Shown one piece after another: positions 1 to 8,139 of a stretch of 33,816 bases of DNA. The stretch lies in NCBI GenBank assembly GCA_002787815.1, contig PCUY01000026.1, forward strand, positions 1 through 33,816. The letters are read 5' to 3'. Below the pieces are notes generated by a model, which made no database searches, was not told the origin of the DNA, and saw only the letters and a list, made by a program, of their open reading frames with translations. Source of the DNA: Bacteroidetes bacterium CG12_big_fil_rev_8_21_14_0_65_60_17. GTDB lineage: Bacteria; Bacteroidota; Rhodothermia; Rhodothermales; UBA10348. Positions within the stretch are counted from its first letter, which is position 1, and each line of letters starts with the position of its first letter. Both the position numbers and the translations under genes were made by a program.

Positions 1-71
<71 letters not shown>

Positions 72-141
72 GTGTTGCTGTAGACCGGTAATATATCACC
101 GTCCGGGCAAATGGGGCAAATGAAGTTTGGATAGAAGCCGT

Positions 142-456
142 TCAAGCCGCATCCGCTTCCTGGCGAAGACGCCCACAGACCAGCATGCAGATGGACGAGA
201 GCGTGGGGTCGTTGATGGAATAGTAGGCATAGAGCCCTTGCTTGCGACGTTTGACGCAGTTCTCGGCCGCGAGATGCCCGAGGTGCTTGCTGATGTTGGC
301 CTGGTGCTGACCGGTCTCTTCGACGAGCTCCTGTACGCTCATTTCTCCGCGTTCGTGGAGCAGGCTGAGAATTTCAAGCCGAACCGGTTCACTCAGTATC
401 TTGAAGCGGCGCGCGGCGCGGTACATGATTTCACGCGGGACCAGGTGGCTGGACAT
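142..456 (-). CDS. ArsR-family winged-helix metalloregulator
   Basis: A 104-residue ArsR/SmtB-type repressor, a family that normally releases DNA when metal binds. Winged-helix features are visible: the AARRFKILSEPVRLEILSLL helix, the recognition helix TGQHQANISKHLGHL, and the wing around RRKQGLYAYYSI. The start is set at 456 because an upstream in-frame ATG at 507 lies inside a perfect 18-bp palindrome that looks like the operator, and because homologues usually begin close to this point. Starting at 507 would give 121 residues. Three cysteines are present: one before the wing (ENC) and a C-terminal CMLVC pair. The classic ELCVCDL arsenic motif is absent, so the inducer cannot be named. It is divergent from the TolC/HlyD/RND operon and probably represses it and itself. 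Confidence 0.9.
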   Translation of the reverse strand: MSSHLVPREIMYRAARRFKILSEPVRLEILSLLHERGEMSVQELVEETGQHQANISKHLGHLAAENCVKRRKQGLYAYYSINDPTLSSICMLVCGRLRQEADAA

Positions 457-494
457 GGGCACGGAGGGTTGGTCGATCAGGATTGATACATAAA

Positions 495-512
495 ACTGTA
501 TGCGCATACAGT
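495..512. promoter_or_regulatory. Probable ArsR operator, perfect 18-bp palindrome
   Basis: ACTGTATGCGCATACAGT is a perfect dyad in the AT-rich gap between the repressor and the divergent efflux operon. Its half-site GCATACAGT recurs at 567-575 within a weaker dyad (CACT 558-561, AGTG 573-576). Position and symmetry fit an autoregulated ArsR operator. The binding itself is inferred. Confidence 0.7.
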
Positions 513-598
513 AATATTACAATCCGGTTCCAATCACTCCTTCAATTCAAATTCACGCACTAATGAGCATACAGTGCAGTGTAAGCTACGGTCATGTC

Positions 599-627
599 TT
601 GGAACTATATAACGATAACGATATATT
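599..627 (+). promoter_or_regulatory. Candidate promoter of the RND efflux operon
   Basis: A −35-like TTGGAA (599-604) and a −10-like TATATT (622-627) are separated by exactly 17 bp. Transcription would start near 634, leaving a leader of about 37 nt before the ATG at 671. The repeated half-site GCATACAGT at 567-575 lies just upstream. The match is to the sigma70 consensus; Bacteroidota-type promoters often differ, so this is tentative. Confidence 0.45.
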
Positions 628-670
628 ATGGCATCCACATCATTCCTCCGGACAACACAGATCGGTACGC

Positions 671-2032
671 ATGACAAGAATACTTCTCATCAGCATGCTC
701 CTGTTCGCGTGTACGGCATCCGTCTCGCAGGGGCAGGATGAACGTGTGACGCCGAGTGCCCTGGAGACGCCGGAAGGTGCGCTGCTGCGCGAGATATCCC
801 TGGAAGAAGCCCTGGAACTGGCGCGTGAGGGGAATTTTGGCAACCGCACCGCTGCGTCAAGGCGCGCGGCGGCGCGCGGAGCCAGGACGCAGTCGCTGGC
901 TGCGTTCCTGCCGCAGGTGACCGTCACGGAGCAAGCCATGACCACGAACAATCCGGCAAACGCTTTTGCTTTCCAGCTGAAGCAGGAGCGCGCCGACATG
1001 TCCCTCTTCTCGCCTGATGTGCTGAACGACCCGGATCGTATCACCAACTGGGCGACCATCTTCCAGGTGCAGCAACCCCTGTTCAATCCGGAAGGGATCA
1101 TGCAGCGCCGGGCCGCAAGTGCGGCGGCCGATGCATCCAGCTTCATGCTGACACGGACGCGCCAGACGACGGAGCGGGATGTCAAAGAGGTCTATTTCGG
1201 CCTGGTCGTGGCCCGGCAGCGCGTTGCCGTCTTGGATTCCGCCCTCGCATCGGCCGAGGGCAACTTGGCGCTGGTCAGCGATTTTTTCAACCAGGGACTG
1301 GCTCCGCGGGCAGACGTACTCGAGGCGGAAGTCCGTCTGCTCGATCTTCAGACCCAGAGCGCCGAGGCGGTCGCCGCCCATGTGAATGCGGCGCACGCAC
1401 TTCGACTGCAGCTCGGAATGACGGACGATGTCCTGCTGGTGCCTACTACACCACTGACGAAGGCCGGGATCAACCTGGTGCACGTGGATCTGAAAGCCAT
1501 AAATTCACAGCGCGCTGACATGCAGGCCCTCTCCCGCATGGCATTGGGCGCGAAGCATCGCCTCCAGGCCGAGAAGTCAGGATACCTTCCGGTGATCCAT
1601 GCCATGGGTGCCTATGAACTGAACGACGATGAGGCCTTCGGAACGCGTGGGGACAACTGGATGGCGGGGGTGACCCTCTCGTGGAACCTGTTTTCCGGCA
1701 TGCAGCGGGCGGGAGCCGTTCAGCGCGCGCGGGCCGAGTACAGCCAAGCCGAAATTGCGGTGCAGGAACGCATGCTGCAGAACGAAGTCGCCGTGGAGAG
1801 GGCACTCCGGGAACTGGATGTGGCGCGCGAGCGCCTCGAGCGCGCGGAGCGCGGTGTGGCGCTCGCGCGCGAAATGCTGCGCATGCGGCGCGACCGCTAC
1901 GAACAGAATCTGGAAAAAGCCCAGGATGTACTGGCCGCCGAAGTGGAACTGGCCACGCAGCGCCTGGCGCTTCTCAACGCCCTTTATTCATGGAATACAA
2001 CCGTACAGAACATAGAATGGCTTACCCGATGA
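671..2032 (+). CDS. TolC-like outer-membrane efflux factor
   Basis: A 453-residue outer-membrane efflux protein, the exit duct of a tripartite RND pump. The start at 671 gives a normal signal peptide (MTRILLISMLLFACTASVSQ). The same frame runs upstream to 563 but adds only an unlikely hydrophilic stretch across the putative operator and promoter. Two OEP-type halves are recognisable: LEEALELAREGNFGNRTAASRR near residue 45, and the second half with WNLFSGMQRAGAVQRARAEY and a long alpha-hairpin rich in Ala, Arg and Glu. Its stop overlaps the adaptor start as ATGA (2029-2032), so the two are translationally coupled. It is the first gene of the ArsR-linked operon. Confidence 0.93.
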   Translation: MTRILLISMLLFACTASVSQGQDERVTPSALETPEGALLREISLEEALELAREGNFGNRTAASRRAAARGARTQSLAAFLPQVTVTEQAMTTNNPANAFAFQLKQERADMSLFSPDVLNDPDRITNWATIFQVQQPLFNPEGIMQRRAASAAADASSFMLTRTRQTTERDVKEVYFGLVVARQRVAVLDSALASAEGNLALVSDFFNQGLAPRADVLEAEVRLLDLQTQSAEAVAAHVNAAHALRLQLGMTDDVLLVPTTPLTKAGINLVHVDLKAINSQRADMQALSRMALGAKHRLQAEKSGYLPVIHAMGAYELNDDEAFGTRGDNWMAGVTLSWNLFSGMQRAGAVQRARAEYSQAEIAVQERMLQNEVAVERALRELDVARERLERAERGVALAREMLRMRRDRYEQNLEKAQDVLAAEVELATQRLALLNALYSWNTTVQNIEWLTR

Positions 2033-3186
2033 AAACCCGCCTGCCGCTCCTGCTCTTCACGGCCGTTCTCCTTCTCGCCTCGTGCGGCTCCGATTCCCCG
2101 TCTGAAGCGCTCGCTCCATCCGGGAGTCGGGGCACATCAGATGGGCAGCCCATCCCGGTGACGTCCATGACCGTGGAGACGTCCATGGGCACTGAAACGC
2201 GGACCTTTCCCGGGCAGGTCGAAGGAGATCGCCGGGTGGTCGTATCTACCATGCTTATGGCGCGGATTGACAAGATCGCGGCGCAGGAAGGCGACCGCGT
2301 AACCAAGGGCGATGTGCTTATTGAACTCGATGCGTCGGCCCTCAACGCGGAAAAAGCCCGCGCCGACGCCATGCGCAGCCAGGCACAGACGGCGCTCACC
2401 GGCGCCAGCAACCAGCTAAGTCGTTTTCGGGCGCTGCGGGAGCGGGGAAGTGCTACGGACCGCGAACTGGAAGAAGTGGAAACCATGCACGAGCAGGCCG
2501 AGGCGGCACTGGCGGCCGCGGAAAGTGCCGTGGCGGCCGTAAGCCAGCAGCTTACGCACGCCATGATCACATCACCCGTAACGGGACATGTGGTGGCGCG
2601 CTTCGCCGATCCTGGGGCCATGGCCCAGCCAGGACAGCCCATCATGGAGGTCGAGACGACGTCAGAGCTGCGCGTTGTGGCGTCGGTCCCCGAGCACCAG
2701 ATCAACGCCCTTGCTGAAGGGCAGGCCGTTTTCGTGGATGTAGACGCCATCCAGGGCCGGTTCCAGGGCCGCCTGCGGGCCATAAACGCATCTTCGGATG
2801 CGCCGGCCCGGCAGTACCGGGTTGAAGTGGACCGACTCGAAGCCACGTCGGGCGATGACCCGTCTGCCGCGCCCCACGACCCCTCCGGTGGCGGCATGGC
2901 CCGTCTCCGGCCGGGCATGTATGCCCGTGTCCATGCCGAGACCGCTCTGGCAACCCGCGGCGCACGCATCCACATTCCGGAAGATGCCCTCGTTACGCGT
3001 GGACAGCTCACGGGCGTGTGGGTCATCACGGAAAACAACCGCGCGCTCCTCCGCTGGATCCGTCCGGGAGCGCACCAGGCTTCCACCTCCACGGTCGAAG
3101 TCCTTTCCGGGCTCAGCGCCGGCGAAAAAATAATCCTCTCGGCCCGTGGTCGCGTGACGGGCGGCAGCAGGGTGGACGAGCAATGA
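2029..3186 (+). CDS. HlyD/AcrA-type periplasmic adaptor lipoprotein
   Basis: A 385-residue RND adaptor (membrane-fusion protein) that bridges pump and outer-membrane duct. A lipoprotein signal ends at C19 (LLLASC). The order is typical: first half-lipoyl strand (VVVSTMLMARIDKIAAQEGDRVTKGDVLIELD), alpha-hairpin (about residues 105-175), second lipoyl half (ITSPVTGHVVARFADPGAMAQPG), beta-barrel, and membrane-proximal domain (ALVTRGQLTGVWVI). The start at 2029 is chosen because it gives the lipobox and the ATGA overlap with the previous gene; the frame is open far upstream but inside that gene. The end again overlaps the pump start as ATGA. Confidence 0.94.
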   Translation: MKTRLPLLLFTAVLLLASCGSDSPSEALAPSGSRGTSDGQPIPVTSMTVETSMGTETRTFPGQVEGDRRVVVSTMLMARIDKIAAQEGDRVTKGDVLIELDASALNAEKARADAMRSQAQTALTGASNQLSRFRALRERGSATDRELEEVETMHEQAEAALAAAESAVAAVSQQLTHAMITSPVTGHVVARFADPGAMAQPGQPIMEVETTSELRVVASVPEHQINALAEGQAVFVDVDAIQGRFQGRLRAINASSDAPARQYRVEVDRLEATSGDDPSAAPHDPSGGGMARLRPGMYARVHAETALATRGARIHIPEDALVTRGQLTGVWVITENNRALLRWIRPGAHQASTSTVEVLSGLSAGEKIILSARGRVTGGSRVDEQ

Positions 3187-6100
3187 GCACGCATCCGCAT
3201 ATCAAGGGAGAAGGACTGGCTGGCCGCATTGCCGCCATCTTCATCCACTCCAAGCTGACGCCGCTCCTGATGGCCGTATTCATGGGCATCGGCATCTACA
3301 GCGCCGTGCTCACGCCCAAGGAAGAGGATCCCCAGATCGAAGTTCCCATGGTCGATATCGCGCTCGCCATGCCGGGAGCCAGCCCGGAGGAGATGGAGAG
3401 CGTGGTCATACAGCCCATTGAGCATCTGCTCGGCAATATCGAGGGCGTGGAGTACATTTTTTCAACAGCGCTGCCCGGCCAGGCGCTCATCAGTGCGACG
3501 TGGTATGTGGGCGAAAACGTGGAGGAAAGCCTTGTAGGGCTCTACGAAGAGCTGCTCAAGCGCATGGAGAGCATGCCGGAGGACGTGAGCATGCCGCTCA
3601 TCAAGACGCGCGACGTGGACGACGTTCCGGTCCTCGCACTCACACTGCACAGCACGTCATACGACGACCATGACCTGCGTCGCATGGGCGTGGAACTGGC
3701 TTCGGAGATCAAGAAACTGGACGGCGTGGCCCGCGTGGATGTGATCGGCGGCCGCACACGGGAAATCCGCATTACGCCCGATCCGGGGCAACTTGCCGCC
3801 TACGGGCTCGGCCTCGGGGACATATCGCAGGCCGTCGCATCTACCAATAGCCGCCTGCATGCGGGAACGTATTCGCAGGGCGACAGGGTGTTTACTGTCG
3901 AGACCGGACATTTTCTGGTAGATGCAGCGGACGCCGCCGGGATTGTCGTGGGCGTATATCGGGGGCAGCCTGTCCACCTCTTGGATGTGGCGCGCATTAC
4001 GGATGGACCCTCCGAACCCACGAGCTACGTGGGTTTCTCCTCGCGCGAGACGGGTGCGCGCCCGGCCGTGACACTGGCCGTTGCGAAGCGCCCGGGCCAG
4101 GACGCAATGTCGGTCGCCGAGCGCGTTCTTGGAGGGGTGGAGGAGCTCTCGCCCGTTCTGCTGCCGGGCGACGTCACCGTGACGACGACACGCAACTATG
4201 GGGCGAGTGCGCTCAGCAAGGTGATGGAACTGCTCCTGCACCTGGTCGTCGCCATCGGGGCGGTAACCCTTGTGGTGGGCCTTGCAATGGGCTGGCGAGG
4301 GGGGCTCGTGGTGTTTCTGTCCGTTCCCATCAGTTTCGCGCTCACGCTGTTCGTGTACTACATGTTCGGGTACACGCTCAACCGGATTACGCTTTTTGCA
4401 CTCATCTTTGTGACGGGTATTGTGGTGGATGACTCCATTATCGTGGCAGAGAACATGGAGCGCCACTTCAGAATGCGGAAGCGACCGTTTGCACAGGCTG
4501 CCATGGCGGCCATCAGTGAGGTCGGCAATCCCACCATTCTGGCTACGCTGACCGTGATTGCCGCCGTACTGCCCATGGCCTTCGTATCGGGGCTGATGGG
4601 ACCCTACATGAGCCCGATGCCGATCGGGGCGTCGATTGCCATGATGTTTTCGTTGCTCGTAGCGCTCATGGTGACGCCGTATTTGGCATTCCGCCTGCTC
4701 AAGAATCACGACGGCGATGACGACGATAAAGAGAGATACAGCCTCGAGGCATCCTGGTCGTGGCGCGTGTACCGCGCCGTGATGAATCCGCTCTTGGACC
4801 GGCGTGCGCTGCGGTGGGGGTTCCTCGGAGGACTCGGCGTATTGCTTCTGGCGTCGCTGTCGCTCTTCTATTTTCGGGCCGTGTCGATGAAGATGCTCCC
4901 GCACGACAACAAAAGTGAGTTCCAGGTCATGGTCGACATGCCGGAAGGCACGACGCTCGAACGCACGAATGCGGTCGTGCGCGAGCTCGAGGCGTGGCTG
5001 CGCGAGCAGCCCGAGGTCACCGACGTCCAGACCTATACGGGTACGTCCGGTCCGGTGAATCTGAATGGCCTGGTGCGGCACTACGACATGCGGCGTGCTC
5101 CGCACGAGGCGGACATCCAGGTGAATCTGCTCGCGAAAGACGAGCGCCGGGAGCAGAGCCACGCCATCGCGCGCCGCATGCGCACACCTCTGCAGGAAAT
5201 AGCCCGCCCACTCGGTGCCAACATCAAGCTGGCGGAGGTTCCACCCGGTCCGCCCGTACTCTCCACACTCGTAGCAGAAATCTACGGACCGGACCCGGCT
5301 GTGCAGGTGGATGTGGCGCGTCAGGTCATGGAAGCATTTTCCAGGAGCGAAGGCGTGGTGGATGTAGACTGGATGGTGGAGGCGGACTGGACGCGGTACG
5401 TGCTGAAGGTGAACCAGGACAAGGCGGCGCTGGCCGGAATATCTGTCAGCCGCATTGCAGACGACGTGAATGCAGCGCTCGGTGGACGGCAGATATCGCG
5501 CATGCGTCTTCCAAGTGAGAAAGAGCCTTTGCCCGTCATGCTTCGCCTGGCTGAGGAGACGCGCTCCGGCGTGGATCGCCTGTCGGGGCTGCATCTTCGC
5601 GCACCGTCGGGAGACATGATTCCCGTAGGGGACCTGGTCGAGATTGAGGAAACGCTTGCCGAGAAACGACTGGACCGCAAAAACCAGAAACGGGTCATCT
5701 ATGTGACGGGCGATGTGGCCGGTGTGGTCGAAAGTCCCGTCTACGCGATGTTCGAGATAGAGGAGCACCTGAAGGACATTCGCATCCCGGAAGGATATGG
5801 ATTCGAGACGCTCTATACGGCGCCGCCGGACTTCGGACTGGATTACGCCTTGAAATGGGATGGGGAGTGGCGCGTCACCTACAAAGTGTTCCGGGATCTG
5901 GGGATTGCGTTTGCTGTTGTGCTGGTGGTGATCTATCTGCTGATTGTTGGCTGGTTCCAGAACCTGCTCACGCCACTTGTGATGATGGTGGCCATTCCGC
6001 TTTCGCTTGTCGGCATTGTGCTCGGCCACTGGATGATGGGCGCATTCTTTACCGCCACTTCCATGATCGGCTTCATTGCGCTGGCCGGAATCATGGTGCG

Positions 6101-6368
6101 CAACTCCGTGCTGCTCATAGACTTCATTGAGCTTCGCGTGCGGGACGGGGAGACCCTGCGACAGGCTGTACTCGAAGCCGGCGCGGTCAGGACGCGGCCT
6201 ATCCTTCTCACGGCCGGGACGGTCGTGATTGGTGCGTTCATCATTCTTTTTGATCCCATTTTCCAGGGGCTGGCCATCTCGCTGATGGGCGGGGCCATTG
6301 CATCGACGGCCCTTACGCTCGTCACCGTACCTCTCATTTTTTTCATGGCCAAACGTAACGCATCATGA
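3183..6368 (+). CDS. RND-family efflux pump, AcrB-like inner-membrane permease
   Basis: A 1061-residue inner-membrane RND transporter, full length for the family. TM1 follows IHSKLTPLL. The first porter region starts at PQIEVPMVDIALAMPGASPEEME. TM4 carries an acidic pair in GIVVDDSIIVAEN (D416-D417), typical of proton relay in drug-type (HAE-like) RND pumps and unlike the single Asp of the CusA-type pump further along. The second half repeats the fold, with TM segments around FAVVLVVIYLLIVGW and a closing MVRNSVLLIDFIELR. The start at 3183 overlaps the adaptor stop. The substrate is not evident; the ArsR neighbour suggests a metal, metalloid or thiol-reactive inducer. The stop overlaps the next start as ATGA. 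Confidence 0.94.
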   Translation: MSTHPHIKGEGLAGRIAAIFIHSKLTPLLMAVFMGIGIYSAVLTPKEEDPQIEVPMVDIALAMPGASPEEMESVVIQPIEHLLGNIEGVEYIFSTALPGQALISATWYVGENVEESLVGLYEELLKRMESMPEDVSMPLIKTRDVDDVPVLALTLHSTSYDDHDLRRMGVELASEIKKLDGVARVDVIGGRTREIRITPDPGQLAAYGLGLGDISQAVASTNSRLHAGTYSQGDRVFTVETGHFLVDAADAAGIVVGVYRGQPVHLLDVARITDGPSEPTSYVGFSSRETGARPAVTLAVAKRPGQDAMSVAERVLGGVEELSPVLLPGDVTVTTTRNYGASALSKVMELLLHLVVAIGAVTLVVGLAMGWRGGLVVFLSVPISFALTLFVYYMFGYTLNRITLFALIFVTGIVVDDSIIVAENMERHFRMRKRPFAQAAMAAISEVGNPTILATLTVIAAVLPMAFVSGLMGPYMSPMPIGASIAMMFSLLVALMVTPYLAFRLLKNHDGDDDDKERYSLEASWSWRVYRAVMNPLLDRRALRWGFLGGLGVLLLASLSLFYFRAVSMKMLPHDNKSEFQVMVDMPEGTTLERTNAVVRELEAWLREQPEVTDVQTYTGTSGPVNLNGLVRHYDMRRAPHEADIQVNLLAKDERREQSHAIARRMRTPLQEIARPLGANIKLAEVPPGPPVLSTLVAEIYGPDPAVQVDVARQVMEAFSRSEGVVDVDWMVEADWTRYVLKVNQDKAALAGISVSRIADDVNAALGGRQISRMRLPSEKEPLPVMLRLAEETRSGVDRLSGLHLRAPSGDMIPVGDLVEIEETLAEKRLDRKNQKRVIYVTGDVAGVVESPVYAMFEIEEHLKDIRIPEGYGFETLYTAPPDFGLDYALKWDGEWRVTYKVFRDLGIAFAVVLVVIYLLIVGWFQNLLTPLVMMVAIPLSLVGIVLGHWMMGAFFTATSMIGFIALAGIMVRNSVLLIDFIELRVRDGETLRQAVLEAGAVRTRPILLTAGTVVIGAFIILFDPIFQGLAISLMGGAIASTALTLVTVPLIFFMAKRNAS

Positions 6369-6700
6369 AGCTGATAGCTGTACTCTCAATAGATGAATGC
6401 CACGAGGCGCTCCGGAAGCTGTTCTATGCGCACGGCGTCCGCATGCTGAGCGAGATCGATATCAAGGGATATCCCGTGCCCGATGCATCGGGCGAAAGGC
6501 CGGCGTGGTTTTCGGAACGGTTGTCCGCCGTCTACTCGACACTTTCCTTTGCCTTTACGGAGACGGACAAGGCCGACGCACTCATGGACGCACTGGCCAC
6601 GTTCGTCTGCGAAGGTGCCCCCCACAACCCGGTACATGCGTTTCTGCTTCCGGTGGAGCGGATGGTCACAGGACGCAGCGGGGCACAAGACGGGCGTTGA
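6365..6700 (+). CDS. Small PII-like protein coupled to the RND pump
   Basis: A soluble 111-residue protein without signal peptide or TM segment. Its ATG overlaps the RND stop (ATGA), so it is made together with the pump. The order of predicted segments is beta-alpha-beta-beta-alpha-beta: MKLIAVLSID, CHEALRKLFYAHG, VRMLSEIDIKGYPV, AVYSTLSFAFTE, DKADALMDALATFVCE, NPVHAFLLPVERM. This matches the ferredoxin-like PII/CutA fold, and small PII-like proteins are known next to metal RND pumps. The classic GlnB T-loop tyrosine and signature motifs are not seen, so a nitrogen role is unlikely. It may gate or sense the pump from the cytoplasm. The fold call is from sequence pattern, not a search. Confidence 0.7.
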   Translation: MKLIAVLSIDECHEALRKLFYAHGVRMLSEIDIKGYPVPDASGERPAWFSERLSAVYSTLSFAFTETDKADALMDALATFVCEGAPHNPVHAFLLPVERMVTGRSGAQDGR

Positions 6701-6759
6701 CGGCGTACAGGCTTGTAGCGTAACGACAACAGTTCCTTATCACAATATCCCCAGATTCC

Positions 6760-7233
6760 ATGCGCCCCACCACGCTCCTGTTGCCAATCCTGCTCCTGAT
6801 GGCCGGATGTACCGCCGCTGACGCTCCAAAGCCCGATACGGCTCCACCTCCGGCGCCGGTAGAGGATTCGCCTCCGCCCAATACGTCGCCCGAGGGTGCC
6901 ATGAGCTACATCATCAGCCCCGAGGATGGTGCTGTGGTCTCCGCTCCCGTGACTGTCCGGTTCGGACTCAAGGGCATGGGTGTGGCCCCGGCTGGCATCC
7001 AGACGGAGAACACAGGGCATCATCATCTCATGATTGATGTCGATGAACTACCGGATTTGACAGCCCCCCTGCCCGCGGATGACAACCACATCCACTTTGG
7101 ACTGGGTCAGACCGAAACGGTGCTCGAGCTCAGTCCGGGCACGCATACGCTACAGCTGATTCTTGGAAACTGGGCCCACACGCCCCACGCCCCACCGGTC
7201 GTCTCGGAAAAAGTCACGATCACGGTACAATAG
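6760..7233 (+). CDS. DUF4399 lipoprotein
   Basis: A 157-residue lipoprotein with a signal peptide ending at LLMAGC (C17), a Pro-rich linker (about 20-45), and a DUF4399 domain: SPEDGAVVSAPVTVRFGLKGMGVAPAG, then TGHHHLMID (H87-H89), DDNHIHFGLGQTET (H110, H112), and closing LSPGTHTLQLILGNW. The clustered histidines could bind metal, but no function is established for the domain. It lies 59 bp after the PII-like gene on the same strand and may be in the same transcript. It is convergent with the copper operon, and no clear terminator separates them. Confidence 0.88.
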   Translation: MRPTTLLLPILLLMAGCTAADAPKPDTAPPPAPVEDSPPPNTSPEGAMSYIISPEDGAVVSAPVTVRFGLKGMGVAPAGIQTENTGHHHLMIDVDELPDLTAPLPADDNHIHFGLGQTETVLELSPGTHTLQLILGNWAHTPHAPPVVSEKVTITVQ

Positions 7234-7511
7234 CGGTCCGGTAATGCGCTTTCCCTCCGGTCCGAGCTGAAACAGACGGTTTTTGCCCACCTGGAATGCG
7301 TTGGCGCCAATGGCATTCAGCGTGAGCGCTGTCCGGATGCCGGGGCAGTCCCGATGTCCTCGTACGTACCAGCCCAGTCCAGGCTGTTCCGGCTGTTGTG
7401 GGCCGGGTCCGGCGCCCTGCTGTCCCCACACGCGCCGAGCATCAGAACGGTTGGCAGCAGGGCCGTGGCCAAGAGGACGCGGGCCGACGAGCGTATGTCT
7501 GCCTGGCGCAT
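7234..7511 (-). pseudogene. Decayed NlpE-type copper-resistance lipoprotein
   Basis: From the internal ATG at 7511 the minus strand encodes a lipoprotein signal (LLPTVLMLGAC) followed by SLDWAGTYEDIG, the opening of an NlpE domain. That frame then runs into a premature stop at 7317-7319. Another frame continues the same domain at once: DCPGIRTALTLN, then NAFQVGKNRLFQLGPEGKRITG. One extra base in the GGG run near 7348-7351 would join the frames as IGDCPGIRT. Even so, roughly 40 residues normally found between TLTLN and the YQVGENRL-like strand appear to be missing, and the C-terminus is lost against the convergent DUF4399 gene. NlpE homologues are outer-membrane lipoproteins linked to copper and envelope stress. 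A sequencing error could explain the frameshift but not the missing middle. Confidence 0.72.
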
Positions 7512-8111
7512 ATCGTCCGAACGGCGGCGGACAAGGATCCAGCCGACAAGACTCACAATGCCTGCTCCGACCGTATTCAGGATCATGTCCCACATGGTAT
7601 CGGTCAGGCCGGACGGATCGTCGAACATAGCCTTCTGCATGTTCATCCCACCTATTTCGTCCACAGCGAATTCGAACAGCTCCCAGAGCGCACCGAGCGC
7701 GATGGCGAAGAGGAACGCAAAAAAGGCCACGAACCCCGGATGGAGCGTCATCGGGACGCGCTCTATGGTATTCAGCGCATAGACCAGGTAAAATCCGGCC
7801 GTACCGAGAAGGACGCCGGACATGCCATGAAGAAACAGGTCCCACCACCAGATCCGGACGTAATAGCCACGTACCTCCCCAAGCAGCAGCGCGGCCATCA
7901 CGAAAAGCACCACCGCCGCATGGAGACTCCTCGGGAGTCGAAGCGCCGTCTCCAACCGCCGGAGGGATGGCCACAGCGGAAGCGTCGTGACGGCAAGGAT
8001 GATGACGACCAGGAAGGCATTCAGATATTGCCCGCCCACGACCGCCACGACCAGTTCGGCGGTAAGCAGGACGACGACCATCAGGAGTATGCGGTGGTAG
8101 CTCAGGCGCAT
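7317..8111 (-). CDS. DUF2238 (YjdF-like) membrane protein, fused in frame to NlpE remnant
   Basis: A 264-residue open frame. Residues 1 to about 195 form a polytopic membrane protein with about six hydrophobic segments. It carries the DUF2238-type signatures WWWDLFLHGMSG and GALWELFEFAVDEI and a C-terminal WDMILNTVGAG. Its biochemical role is unknown. Instead of ending after WILVRRRSDD, the frame continues without a stop into a second signal peptide and lipobox (MRQADIRSS...LMLGAC), which is the head of the broken NlpE-like gene. Either the stop was lost or the second part is translated from its own ATG at 7511. It starts 28 bp after cusA ends and is probably the last gene of the copper efflux operon. 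Confidence 0.75.
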   Translation of the reverse strand: MRLSYHRILLMVVVLLTAELVVAVVGGQYLNAFLVVIILAVTTLPLWPSLRRLETALRLPRSLHAAVVLFVMAALLLGEVRGYYVRIWWWDLFLHGMSGVLLGTAGFYLVYALNTIERVPMTLHPGFVAFFAFLFAIALGALWELFEFAVDEIGGMNMQKAMFDDPSGLTDTMWDMILNTVGAGIVSLVGWILVRRRSDDMRQADIRSSARVLLATALLPTVLMLGACGDSRAPDPAHNSRNSLDWAGTYEDIGTAPASGQRSR

Positions 8112-8118
8112 GATTTAT

Positions 8119-8139
8119 ATGTAACAATGAAAGTTACAT
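8119..8139. repeat. Inverted repeat before the DUF2238 gene
   Basis: ATGTAAC (8119-8125) and GTTACAT (8133-8139) form a perfect 7-bp inverted repeat with a 7-nt spacer. It fills almost the whole gap between cusA (ends 8140) and the DUF2238 ATG (8111). It is AT-rich with no T-run, so an operator or a translation-affecting hairpin is more likely than a terminator. Confidence 0.6.

Noticed and set aside
563-670. Start of the TolC-like protein at 563
   Set aside because: It would add 36 residues with no family character before the signal peptide and would begin inside the putative operator region, upstream of the likely promoter.
3657-6029. Long open frame on the minus strand inside the RND pump gene
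   Set aside because: It lies wholly opposite a well-supported pump gene and its translation is rich in His, Arg and Gln with no domain. It is a shadow of high-GC codon use.
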